Origin: Maniola hyperantus
Taxonomy: Eukaryota; Arthropoda; Insecta; Lepidoptera; Nymphalidae
Reading direction: 5' to 3'
DNA length: 64,000 nt
NCBI RefSeq assembly: GCF_902806685.2
Contig: NC_048545.1
Coordinates: 9,349,852-9,413,851 of the forward strand
Shown here: in pieces, positions 25,341 through 36,539 of the stretch
Position numbering within the stretch: the stretch's first letter is position 1
Layout: each line of letters opens with the position of its first letter
Program-made: the position numbers and the translations under genes
Notes under the pieces: model-generated
Database searches by the model: none
Seen by the model: only the letters and a program-made list of their open reading frames with translations
Told to the model about the DNA's origin: nothing

Positions 25341-25481
25341 CAGGACTAATATTCCCCTGTCCCATCCAACTAAGCGTAAAGCTTGTGCTAGGAGATAGAT
25401 ACGCCAATAGTTTGTGGGGTTTGAACCGGCGACATTTCGGAATTCAGTCCGCTCCTCAACCGTTGAGCTATTGAGTACTCT
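25341..25481 (-). mobile_element. tRNA-derived SINE, second family
   Basis: The minus strand reads 'AATAGCTCAACGGTTGAGGA' (box A) and 'GTCGCCGGTTCAAACCCCAC' (box B, GGTTCAAACCC), then a body containing 'CTAGCACAAGCTTTACGCTT'. The head and body differ from the TGATGA-tailed family. Confidence 0.7.
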
Positions 25482-26141
25482 ATGCAGATATCTAGATATC
25501 TGTGAAAGAATTTTCAGAATCGGATCATTGTTTCCAGAGATTTCCCCCTACATACAAACTAACACTAACTACATTTTAGAAATCGATTTTTAAACAATAA
25601 TATTAATATAGAGTCTGCTTTATCAATAATATTTTATAGAACTTACAATAATTTATAGAGGCTGAAGTTCAAGTATCATCATTATCACTATCACAATTAT
25701 ATTATGTGCATGATTAAGGTGTCAATTATGCCTAAAGACTAAATAACCCATTCTAGGTTGTGCTGCTTAAGCAACCGCACAAAGCACAATAATCACACGC
25801 ACATATCAATTTCCTAACAACCAGATTAAATAATAACAGCAAAATGCGATAATATTATGCACGAAATACAGCTAGAATCACTGACTGTTTAATTATCCAA
25901 GCTAACAATTCTATAGCACACAGAAGCTATGGCAAATAAATTTCAAACACAAACGGGTGAGAGCTGCAATTGCAAGCTAGGCTTAAATTGCAGTTAACTG
26001 TGATTTTCGGCGAACTGCTCCACTATATCTATTGTATTCCATTTACCACGGAATTGGTTATACAGGCCTACATACAAAGCAATAGCTATGACCTTATTTT
26101 ATCTAAATCGATTTTGTATTGAATGTTTTATTTCCCGTTTT

Positions 26142-26205
26142 ATCCAGGCGGCGCAAAACCGCGGCGTTATGTCCAGCTGTGGATGTCAATCGATTGATAA
26201 CGATG
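26142..26205 (+). mobile_element. LINE 3'-end scrap
   Basis: 'ATCCAGGCGGCGCAAAACCG' then 'ATGTCCAGCTGTGGATGTCA' and 'CGATTGATAACGATG' match the last 60 bases of the LINE at 60042-60193 with decay. No coding potential is left. Confidence 0.6.
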
Positions 26206-26502
26206 CGATTTTCTATTCGTCCGGTCGGTCCGTGAAGGTAAGGTTGTCCCAGCTCCTCCTTATCACTCATGTTATTGGTCAGCACTACAAAGGTCAATGT
26301 CAAAATTATTTATTTTATGTAGGATCAAATTAAAAGCGCGAATGGCTATGGCAAGTCTACCATCCGCTGTGGTTCAGAAAGCAGAATTTGAGTAGGTAAG
26401 TAATTCTTCAAATGCTTTCATTTGAATAAAAACTTTATTAATTTTTCATCAGTTCTTCAACAAATTATTTAAATTTTACCGCTAGTTTTAGTCTTATAAA
26501 AA

Positions 26503-26685
26503 CTTAGTTGACCCGCGACTTTGTGCGCGGAAGATTTCATTTTTTTTCGAAATTTTCCTTAGAACTCTTTGATATTCCGGGATAAAAATTATCACATGTC
26601 CGTCTCCTGAATGCAAGCAATCTATGTGCCAGATCAAGAAATTTAACACACAGACTGACGGACAGGCACACTTTCATATCTAAAA
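26503..26685 (+). mobile_element. Helitron-like repeat, degraded
   Basis: 'GACCCGCGACTTTGTGCGCG', 'TTTGATATTCCGGGATAAAA', 'TGAATGCAAGCAATCTATGT', 'ACGGACAGGCACACTTTCAT'. It is followed head to tail by another repeat at 26690. Confidence 0.65.
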
Positions 26686-26689
26686 ATAT

Positions 26690-26899
26690 AAAAGTGACTG
26701 GCTGACTGACTGACTGATCTATCATCGCACACCTCAAACTACTGGACGGATCGGGCCACTGAAATTTGGCATGCAGATAGCTATTATGACGTAGACATCC
26801 GCTAAGAAAGGATTTTTGAAAATTCAACCCTTAACGGGGTGAAAAAGGGGTTCGAAATTTATGTAGTCCACGCGGACGAAGGAGCGGGCATAAGCTAGT
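26690..26899 (-). mobile_element. Repeat of the 10250 family, inverted
   Basis: 'ACTGACTGACTGATCTATCA', 'CTCAAACTACTGGACGGATC', 'GGCATGCAGATAGCTATTAT', 'CGGACGAAGGAGCGGGCATA' and AGCTAGTT. Confidence 0.78.
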
Positions 26900-26937
26900 T
26901 TTTAATATAAAAAGAATTAAATACAATTAATACAAAC

Positions 26938-27015
26938 CAGTGGTAGATGCATCCGACTATTCGAAAGTACTTGTAAAAGTTTATTCAAATAAAAAAGTTT
27001 TTTTTTTAAATAAAT
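26938..27015 (+). mobile_element. LINE/SINE 3' end of the same family
   Basis: 'AACCAGTGGTAGATGCATCC', 'GAAAGTACTTGTAAAAGTTT', then an A/T-rich run. Confidence 0.6.
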
Positions 27016-28696
27016 ACCCTAAGTCTAAGCACTGTGACCAATTCTGATCAAATTATACGTCTCCAATCCAATTACGTCCAAACCGATCAGTAATCGCTCA
27101 CCTCCATCATTTAAAGCGAAGATGTGTCTACCTTCTAAGGCGTCCTATTCTGGGTACCCACTCGACCACCCAAGCTCAAGCTGTTATTTTAGGCTCGTAT
27201 AATTGAGCTGTCGCGAGCGTGGCGAACGACGACCCGCTGTGACACGCATAATGCGCTGTTTTACATTTGTACCTTTACCCTGCCTCGCAGTGTAATGATC
27301 ACACAGGGGAATTTTGTCCTGTTGCATTTTTGTACACACACTTGCTTTTAAGTTTAAAAGACCTATAGAACAGACTTTGACTTGGCTCAGACTTAAGTCA
27401 CTACATTTATCTTTTTTTATTGTAAGGGCTAGTACAATTTATTTGTATAGGTGCCGGTTTTTTAGCAAAGGAGTGTATTTCTAAGATTGTATAACGAGGT
27501 TCAGGGTTTTGCTTGTCTGATAGCAATAAAGTTTCAATGCACGTATTACATTATTTTGTAAATAAATCCTTATGTATATCATGATTTTGTCAAGTGTACG
27601 CTGCTTAGATCCCATGACAAAAAAGTTGTGAAACAATGTCTCCTGTGTGATCATAATATGCACCCTGCCCATCGCTTACGTTGAAGCGTTTTATGTGTCA
27701 GTATTTGTAATGCGATTGTAAAGTACTACTCAGGCGTCAGAACGCACGTTCTGCAGAAAATTAGTCAAAGTCAAAGTCAAATGATTAATTCAAAATAGGT
27801 TTTAAATTACTCTTTTAGATTGTCAGTTGTTGGATTTGTAAGATATAGTGGTGATAATTATTTTGCATTATAAAAACTATAAGTGGTTATTATGCTACGA
27901 CGTAATAATTTACAGCCTTTTACCAACAACAAAGTAGTTCACTCTGCCACAGTATCCTTACTCTGTGACTGCTAAGGTTGCCTAGGTTCTAGAAGATATC
28001 CATAACGCTGATCGCATATTAGGTATAGCCATGTCAAGCCGCACGTGGCGAATTTTTCATCCCTAGTTATTTGAAACTCGAATCATGTCACTATCATGCA
28101 TAATCTAAATACGTTCCGTATTTCTCGTATTGAAAAAGTGCATTGCTGACTGCTATAATCAAAATATGCGATCTTTTTTATACTTTAACTAAATTAGTTG
28201 TCATAATATAAAAATGTATCCAAATAGAAGTTCATAAACACAAATGAATTTCACAAACATTTTTATCCACACAATACACCACAAACAAATTGAAGGTTTG
28301 TTACGTATAATTATCACGAATACAAAAGCGTGCTATGAATTTATAAAAATGTGTTGAAAGCAACAAAGTTCAGCAAGGTTTAAAAATACGCCCTTTTCAG
28401 TTCATCCAATTTCAGCTTGTAATAAGCTGAGGCCTTTATAACCCCATGTAACTCTACTGACACGCATTGTACTAATATGATTAATAGTAACGCCGCATTA
28501 GTGATACGGGTTTTTCCTGCAACATATTTTTCCTGACATTCCCGTGAATTGGGTCAGGACAAAAATGTCAAGCGAGGGATTAATACGACGTAATACAAGG
28601 GTAATACAGTATACAAGACGTGGGTATAGGTGACGTGATGTATTACACAATATCCTACTGGATACAATGGTACGTATGGTACCTAGCAATAGCTGT

Positions 28697-28758
28697 ATTT
28701 TTTCGGTTTAAAAACGATTACTTATTTCAATAAGTAATCGTTTTTAAACCGAAAAAAT
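28697..28758. repeat. Perfect 30-bp inverted repeat with a 2-bp centre
   Basis: The left arm starts ATTTTTTCGGTTTAAAAACG and ends ATTACTTATT, the centre is TC, and the right arm is its exact reverse complement ending CCGAAAAAAT. Every base of the 30-bp arms pairs. No similar copy was seen elsewhere in the window. Confidence 0.95.
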
Positions 28759-30429
28759 AAAATAAAAATATAAAAAAAATATTTAAGACAGTACCTAATA
28801 ACTCTGCAGTCTGCAGTTGTATCTGTTGCATTCCATTACGTAATTTAGATTGTTAAGGATAAAGGACACGTTGGGGTGTCCGTGTTGGACAAAATCCTAT
28901 AAAAATTAAGATATTAAAAAGAGTTGTATTTATAAGTGCCCTTAAAATAAATTTACTATAATAATCGATTTGGTAGGTAATTTGTAGTAGTAAGTAATGA
29001 GTAGGTATAGAATATAGGTCCTCCGTCCTAGTTGAGTTTCTTTTGTAAAGACTAATAATTATTTTAAGGCCAATTTTGTTGATGGAAAGCTAAAGATAAC
29101 CTTAGAAGAATAGATAAGTACTGAACCCTGCCGTCATGGGTTTCCGACTCAATTGCCAGACCTCACAGATTTACTTGTAGGTATTATAGTGAAAATCTCA
29201 GAATACTGAGGTTAAAATATGCAGATACCGTGAAACCGAATGGCTTTTGTATATTATTTAGGTAGGTAGCAAGTTACAGCAGCTTATAGCATAGATATTA
29301 TACTCTGGAGTGTAAAGCTTTCATACCACCTCTGAATCGAAAGATAGTGTCTGCAAGTTTTGAAAGTTTCTGTATAGTTAATTGAAGTTTTTATTAGCTC
29401 GACGGCAGAAGGGTCTTTCACTTAGATCTCAACCACTAATATCAATATAAACTTCAACGTCTTTAAGACCACCTTTGAGATTTATGGTATGGTAGAATTT
29501 TGTTTATAAATGAGAATTTATCTTCTTGTTTGAAGAAGCGCCTGAACCCGGCAGATAGTCTGAAATAACATGTAATTGTGAAAATAATAAACTATCCTAT
29601 ATTATGATTTGCCGACGAGATATACGGAGGCTAAGTCGGTAGTATTTATAACGTGGAGTATTATATGGAGACTGAAAATTTATTTGATGTCTAAATAGAT
29701 GCACGGAAAAGCTTGTAAGGTGGCGAAATCGAGTAGGTAGGTAAGCTTTTAATAGTTTGATTTTCTTTTGGGTGTGCTTATACTAGCAACTTTTCTCTCC
29801 TCAATGATATTCCCTTTAAAATCAACCTTAAAAAGTCTTCCGGTTATTAAAAAGTCATGTTGCACTTAGCGCACTTTTATAGACAATGACCATAGACTTG
29901 AAATTATGAATAAGTAAGTAAATAAAATATAACGCAGCAAAAGTTATGTTTGAGCGCAGTTCGAAAATAAAACTTAATTACAATTTTCGGTCTGTCTAAA
30001 AATTTGTATTAGGTATAACAATAATATACAAATATGTACTTTTAAAGTAACATCTGACCAAAGTCAGATAATTAAGATTGCACAGATTCGAAAATTGTAC
30101 ATCGACGACGTCAGAAATTGCTTTCATAAAAGTTAGCTGCCATTATCTGCACCATAAAATTCAAATTCTCCTTCCCTTGGATCATTCCCTAGTGTTCGGT
30201 TTCAGCCATCGGCATTTAGGTTGCATGTAGGTTGCCACACCGTGGTAATCGAGCCCATAGCAGCTAACGAGCGGCCGAGGAATTGTTATAGCCGGACAAC
30301 GTCAAATATACGATTTCCTGACAACAATGCAGTAACTGGTAGTATTTTTAAGGTGATTGTATACCATGAGACGACCTACAAGAGGTCAACACTAACGTGA
30401 ACTCTGCTAACAAGTTTTCACATCGCGCT

Positions 30430-30560
30430 CGATGCTGCTGACGTCTATTATTAAAATTAATTTAACGATTAAAATAATTAATCCTAATCATGAAAATTTT
30501 GATTACGATTAATTAATTTTCATCGTTAATCGCGCTTAACTTTTTAATCGTTAATCTGAT
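30430..30560. repeat. Degenerate (ATTAATCG)-type low-complexity stretch
   Basis: Repeats of TTAATCG/CGATTAA with interruptions, for example GATTAATTAATTTTCATCG and AATCGTTAATCTGATTAAC. This type of simple sequence is seen in many moth genomes. Confidence 0.75.
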
Positions 30561-30799
30561 TAACTTTTTGCCAATATTGGTAAGAATACTTGTAAGATTT
30601 AAAAAGACAAACGACAAAGCAATAGATAAATAATACATGAACCCACCTAATTTACAAACAATTTTATTCCACTACAACTATAAATGATAGTATGAACTGT
30701 TAGTGTGTTTTTAGGTTTACTCAATGATAAAGCCTAGATACGTCACTCACAAAATAATTATTTTGCGTGACTATTTCAAACTGTTTTTTACTCTTTAAC

Positions 30800-30862
30800 T
30801 TTGGCTGACATAATAATGATGTCCAGCAGTGGAAGCATACAGGCTGATGGAATGGAATGGAA
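30800..30862 (+). mobile_element. LINE 3'-end scrap
   Basis: 'TAATGATGTCCAGCAGTGGA' followed by 'GCATACAGGCTGATGGAATGG' resembles the terminal 'TGTCCAGCAGTGGAC...GGCTGATGATG' of RTE-like LINEs. Short and degraded. Confidence 0.5.
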
Positions 30863-31489
30863 TAATAATATACAATCTGAAAAAAAAACTAAGAAACCTA
30901 GTTTTTAATAATATGTTATATGGCTACATAAATGGTTAATTGATACCTATAACAGATTGTTTATGAAACAGTGAAAACATGCAAAGAAAATCTAGTTTAA
31001 AAAACTTCATAGCAGTTATCATTACAGCTCTGTACAGTCTAGCAAAGCCAATGAAATTCAACAGGCGCCTTAATGGTGTAGTTAGTTGTATTGGTAAAAG
31101 CATAGCGCTCGACTTTTAGTAGCCACTAACGTCGATGCGTACACTGTGGGCAGTGAAATAAAGTTGCGTTAGCATGGGAATTGTATTGACTGTGAAAATT
31201 AGCTTTTAAAAATGCAGGCTCTGCCAACTTTTTACTACCAACATCATTATGGACTAAGAGGTTCGTTCGTTATTTTATAAAAGTTGCTAGTTTCACTGCG
31301 TATTGGCCCCAATACAGGCAGGAACGATCAGCGACTATAATATTTGGATCATGGTGACTTTGGGAGATAACAGGTAATAAAGGTGAAAAAATCTTACGTC
31401 AAACGTCAGTCAACAAACAGTCTAATTTTTCAATTTTCAATTTAAATTTCAGCTTTTATAAAATCTGGCAAGCACTGGCTCTTTCTTTA

Positions 31490-31737
31490 TTATCATGATC
31501 AACCCATCGCCGGCTCATTACTGAGAATGAAATTCCTCTCCGAATGAAAGTAAAGTGAAGGGCTTAGCCATAGTCCACAATGCTGGCCAAATGCGGATTG
31601 ACAGACTTCGATGCAGACTTTACACACCTTTGAGAACATTATGGAGAACTCTCAGGAATGCACGATGTTTTCGTTCTCCATTGAAGTTAGATATATTAAA
31701 TTGCTTAAAACGCACATAACTCCAAAAAGATAAATGT
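31490..31737 (-). mobile_element. tRNA-derived SINE, 5'-truncated
   Basis: Shares the body with the copies above ('GGGTTGATCATGATAATAAA' end, 'CCATAGTCCACAATGCTGGC', 'TTGCTTAAAACGCACATAAC') but stops before the tRNA-like head. Confidence 0.75.
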
Positions 31738-32062
31738 ATATAAAGCTAATGTGAGTGTTGACAGACTTGTGCTTAAAATCCATAAACCACAAAGGACCCT
31801 AATGCCATATCAAAAGATGTACTTAATAGTGTTAACGTGTTTATATAGACTTCCTCATCAGCAAAACTAAATTAAATTAACACTTTCGAATCAAATTATT
31901 ATCTCTTTCTAATGCAAATTTACTGTTATACCTACATTAGCGGAGTGTCCAACGTTTTAGTACGTAATAAAGACATTTCCGTCATGTGACTGCGAAACAA
32001 CATTATTGATATTAAAATTTATTTATGAATACGACAGCGGGTGATAAAACGACATCTCAGCG

Positions 32063-33052
32063 CCCGGTGCGTTTGCCGAGTGGTTCTAAGAATCAGTGTA
32101 ATTAATTATGCTGATGTTATGTTACTCTGTGCCGGCAATCCTTTGTTTTCCACACCATTTGTAGAACAATGCGACGCGACTTTTATATCGCAACAATCAC
32201 GTTGCCTTTTTGTAGTTTTCTCTTTTCTCGCCTCATTTGTTTCCTAGGTTGTGTCTATTTCAAAAGCAAAAAAGTCACATCATAGTTTAGAACAAATTGT
32301 ATATTCATTTAAAATTAATACTCTTTCATCATCATCATCATCATCTTCATCGTCAACCGATAGATGTCCACCTCTGAAGACTTACGCCACGGTCTTGCAC
32401 TGTCTGAATCCAGCAGCTCCTTGTGCTTGTTTAGTTAGTTTGTCCACCTAATGGGGGTTTACAATGCTGTGCCTTTTCAGTGTGACGTCACCTGTTCAGC
32501 ACCTTGGGACACTAATGGTTGTCGATTTTTTGGACTACGTACCCTATCCTGCCTATTGGCATTTCAGCTTCGCAACCTGCTGAGCTATGTCGGTTACTCA
32601 AATACTTTTTTTTTGTACCAAAAAACATTTACAATAAAGAGAAAAAGAGGGTAAAAGTGGACTGGGATGCACTTAGTTCTATGAGAGATATCTACCAGTG
32701 ACCCTTGGCAGTGCGAGAGGTTGTAAAGGGGGTAGATTAGGTGGATAGGTGGATATTCTCCTACGGATCTCCTCATTTCCGATTTGATCACGTAGAGTTG
32801 TATATAAGTCCCGCAAAATTAAAATCCTGGTTTATGCGTTTTTATTCTTTTATTTTTAATATTATCACAACGTTATTTCATAACTACCCGGTGTATTCGT
32901 GGGGTGTTTAATTAATTCTACTGACGTTACTCTGTACAGCCAATCCTTTGTTTTTCCTCACCATTTGTAGAACAATACGGGCGAGTTTTATCTCGTAACA
33001 AACATCTCATCGACTTTTTGTTTTCTCTCGCGGCTCGTCCCGTTTCACCCGC
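32063..33052 (+). repeat. Diverged direct duplication of a roughly 170-bp block
   Basis: 32063-32244 and 32887-33052 share 'CAATCCTTTGTTTT', 'CACCATTTGTAGAACAAT', CGACTTTT and TTTTCTCTCGC motifs in the same order, with many changes. Between them lies the inverted LINE end at 32326-32605. Confidence 0.7.
32326..32605 (-). mobile_element. RTE-like LINE 3' end, minus strand, longer copy
   Basis: Reads as the reverse complement of the same LINE as at 60042-60193. It starts at the tail (TCATCATCATCATCATC) and continues with GTCAACCGATAGATGTCCAC, ACGCCACGGTCTTGCAC, a GTCCACCTAATGGGGG match and, further upstream in the element, 'TTTCAGCTTCGCAACCTGCT'. The frame is broken by substitutions. Confidence 0.75.
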
Positions 33053-34069
33053 AATTTTATCTCTAAAAGACTATTCCAATTGTGACTCGACTTTTCAAGA
33101 TTCGAAAGTAAATGTATTTAAGTCGTTCGTGGAACTCCAATGGAATTGAACAAAGAAGCATTTTATTTCGATTCGAATTTAAAGACTCAAAACTTTTGGA
33201 TTATTCTTCTTATACGAGAGCTTATTCGTTTATATTTATAGCTCAATATTTTCTTTATATAAGCATGAAAGTATTCCAAAATGGTATCTGCCCGCTGCGC
33301 TGTTTCGAAAGTAGCAATATTTATAAATGTCACAGTAATCGAAAAAGTTGAATGTGCCAACCAGTTAGATGAACTTGTTTTAAAACATGTGTCTTATCTT
33401 TATTTAATTTGGCTCCTGCTGATTATGTCATTAACCTGTCTAATGATACGTTTAATAAGAGAACTACAATATTATATTGTAACCACAATGATGAAGCAAA
33501 AGGTACAAGAACAAACATAGTCCTATTTAACTTGCCATAGACAGAAAGACATTCGATCCTGTCTTGCTATAGCAAGTTACATAACCTACTTCGTTTTGAA
33601 AGGCTCTATTCCCATTACATTCTAAATCATCGATCAATATGATAGATGTAGAAGATTTCACACGAGAGTTCCTAAGCGGTAAAATGTCAATGAAATCAAA
33701 CCATTATAGATACGTGTCGAACTTGCATTGTCTTCAAAAGCTTAGAAACTTAAAAGCTTTAGATTATCTCGTTTCGGTAAAGATTTCATTCCCTTGTACT
33801 TTTTACAGATATTTATAGTGGTGCTCTAATGGAAAGATCAAACGGATGGTACAGTTAGTTTTAATGTCTCAGTGTAAACGCCAGCGTGCCGGTTAGATAT
33901 AATTAGCGGCATCGGTTAGGCCCGACTTGGCTTTGCATGGCGTTCGCCGCCTGCGATATTTTGATCTTGCTGACATTTATTATGTCACCGGCTTCGACGA
34001 AGTGGACTTTCTCGATCACTAAACTTGTATTTTAACTAGGTAGATAGGCATCTGAATTACTCACCATTT

Positions 34070-34233
34070 TATAGTACGCGACAGGTTGAGATAGCAATTG
34101 GGGTGGGGATGCCCCGCACACCCGCACAGCCCCCGCGTTAACCCGGAGCGGAAAAGCGCGGGTGACGTGTGGGTGTGCGGGGCGTCCCCTCGCCTCGTAC
34201 CCCGATTGATATCTTGACCTGTAGCATACTATA
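34070..34233 (-). mobile_element. GC-rich foldback MITE, copy 4 (inverted)
   Basis: TATAGTACGCGACAGGTTGA at the left and TTGACCTGTAGCATACTATA at the right. The internal 'GCGCGGGTGACGTGTGGGTG' shows it is inverted relative to copies 1-3. Confidence 0.8.
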
Positions 34234-35101
34234 CATAAGTACATGTATAGTTATAAAAAAATGACTTATCCCGACTGACTGATCTATCAAGGAGGTATCG
34301 GGTCCCGCCGGGTACTTGTACCCAAAATGCGAAGTGAGCAAAATCATTGTAAACCTTACTGACGATGCAGTGTAACATGAAATGTAACTTACAAGAGGGC
34401 TAGCTTAGGTTACAGCTTCTACCGTATTGATTGCGATACGACATCCTAATTCCTACCGGAGCTTAACCCAAAGTCTCTACTTAACGTTGCAGTTTTGAAA
34501 GTTGAAAGTAGGTACGGATATTAAAACATCCATAAGGCGAGCTCAAGACCTCTCACTTGTAAGCACTCTTATAAGGACCTTACGTAAACATTATTAAGAC
34601 AGATGAATCAGCCAAAAATTAACATGCAACATTGTTTTATACAAACCTCATTATACTCAAAACAGCTCTATATATCAGGGTACTCAATGTTATACTCAGA
34701 GTTGAATATGGTGCTTCAACTTCACAGCAATTTGGTGAGGTAACGTGCTGACAGCGGCGTTTTGCAAGGATCAAACTTGTTTTATGGCGCAGGAAGAGTA
34801 TAGCATCATATTATATATAGTCAAAACTGACGAACCTTACGGCCCTATTACGCTGGGATAAGCGTTATAATTCAGTGGATATATTTACCTATTAGTATAA
34901 TGCTTCGAACACACCAGCTGAAAAATGTAGAGCAGATTTTTAATAAGCAAGCTATATACATTGACTGCTGTAACAATGTGAGAAACAGACCCACAACTAA
35001 ACTTATTAAAATTGACTAACAGTTTATTTGAATCAATTGCTTATAGAATTTGATTAAGATGAGATCGACGTAATTTATTGCAGGGGTATAGTTTATTCCA
35101 G

Positions 35102-35142
35102 GATGGGTTCAAAACTAGTCAGACTTACTTCGACTAATCGAG
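35102..35142. repeat. Fragment related to the 227-bp palindrome arm
   Basis: 'GATGGGTTCAAAACTAGTCA' and 'GACTTACTTCGACTAAT' align with the right arm 'GGGTTCGAAACTAGTCGGGC...CGTCGACTAA' with about five mismatches. Confidence 0.6.
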
Positions 35143-35769
35143 AGGATATTTCTTAATAAATCAATTAATTAATAATCACTAACGCTCGCTGCTGTTAGCA
35201 GCACAAAAATGTCGAAAACCAAGCAGTTTCAGAAACAAGTCGGCAACCACAGACCCCCGTACGTGTATTAGTAGAGTCACGTGTATTGGTAGAGGCCAGT
35301 GTATACGTAACATACACGAGCCAAGTACAACTTGTAACCAAAATCCCCACTGTCAAACTCTTACTTTATCTTCAGCCACATAAGTCTGTTCCAAGCTTAA
35401 CGCTATAAGGCGTCGGAGCAGGGACTCATCAAGTTTAACGAGCCATTCCCACTCGGTACGCGCACCTAGGGGAACTCGTAATTTTCGGAACTGCTAACGT
35501 GTAATTATTTCGAAAAGGGCGTCAATAGCGTAACCACAACGCATTTGTATGCGTGGAGCAACTTGGAATGATTAAACAAGTCAGGACTTGATAGATCTGA
35601 TGCAATGTCTATTTGAAGCGACGAGGCTTGCATAGATTTAAAATAGAGAACAACATTGCACTTCGAAGGTAACATCAACCTGTAATTAATTTCATGTAGA
35701 GCAAATATAGAGTTGACAGAACGTTAAGTTATGCAGCACTAATTATCCTTCGGAATGGAAATAGACTAT

Positions 35770-35882
35770 ACCCTTGATTAAGACATAGGCTACTTTTTAT
35801 CGTGGAAAATCAAATAATTCACGCGGGATTTTGAAAAACGTAAATCCACGCGGACGATGTCGCGGGCACCAGCTAGTATAAT
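35770..35882 (-). mobile_element. Helitron-like repeat fragment
   Basis: 'GGCTACTTTTTATCGTGGAA', 'CACGCGGACGATGTCGCGGG' and 'CACCAGCTAGTATAAT', inverted. Confidence 0.7.
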
Positions 35883-36329
35883 ATAAAGATACCTTTAAAA
35901 TGAAGAATGTACATTCTATATACATAGATGATTCTAGATGATTGACTGCTTCGCATACTTAACTTTGCATATCATGGAATCAGTAAAATTTATCTATATT
36001 TTTTGATAATTCTATTTTTTTGACAAAATAATAGGCTACTTCGAAAGTAAAAGTTACACAATCACTAACAATCCCCATATTAACTTTCTTTAATCTGGGA
36101 GTTGTAGAAACAGTTCCTGGTACTCGTTGAAGACTCAGCTTAATAAAATTGGCTCAAAAACCAATGACAACATCACTCGCCAAATACGAACGCGCGTAGA
36201 GACCGTTCCCGAAAGTATCCAGTAGTTGTCGAGACTGAAATATCGTTCGCAAAAAGAGGAACATCAAAGCATTGAGGCGCGGTGAGTGCGACGTGATACG
36301 GTTTAGAAATAAACTCGGTAGTCACCATC

Positions 36330-36538
36330 GATATAAATGACAAGATATGGTCAAGCGACCAAAATTTTTCACGGTTTTGGAATAAAATAACTCAGCGCCA
36401 CCTCGTAGATACTAATGAACAACCTGTTTGAAATCCAGACGTCACTGAGGTTGCATTGGTGCTAAAGCACCACTGAGTCGGTGCCATTTTGTTTGTTCAA
36501 TAGCCCTGTCCATACGAAGTAATATATAAGTCAATGGT
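36330..36538 (+). repeat. Unclassified dispersed repeat with a conserved core, copy 1
   Basis: About 209 bp shared with 41298-41507. The core 36408-36494 (start GATACTAATGAAC, middle TCCAGACGTCACTGAGGTTG, end GTGCCATTTTGTTT) differs from copy 2 at about two positions, while the sequence on either side has many more changes. The core holds a small hairpin, GGTGCTAAAGCACC, and CACTGAGTCGGTG. No TIRs, tRNA boxes or ORF seen. Confidence 0.75.
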
Positions 36539-36539
36539 A

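Larger units (their letters stand above)
27020..31480. other. Intergenic, no gene seen
   Basis: Contains a dispersed repeat piece at 27765-27900, the perfect hairpin at 28697, the ATTAATCG stretch at 30430 and a LINE scrap at 30800. Otherwise AT-rich sequence without supported genes. Confidence 0.5.
33060..36320. other. Intergenic, no gene seen
   Basis: Two overlapping 79-codon frames (33112-33351 and 33281-33520) have no known domain. The rest is AT-rich, with foldback copy 4, the palindrome fragment and a Helitron-like piece. Confidence 0.5.

Noticed and set aside
36440..36485. GCACCACTGAGTCGGTGC resembling the end of a Cas9 tracrRNA
   Set aside because: A chance likeness of a short hairpin; there are no CRISPR repeats or cas genes, and the host is an insect. 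The sequence belongs to a dispersed repeat present twice.
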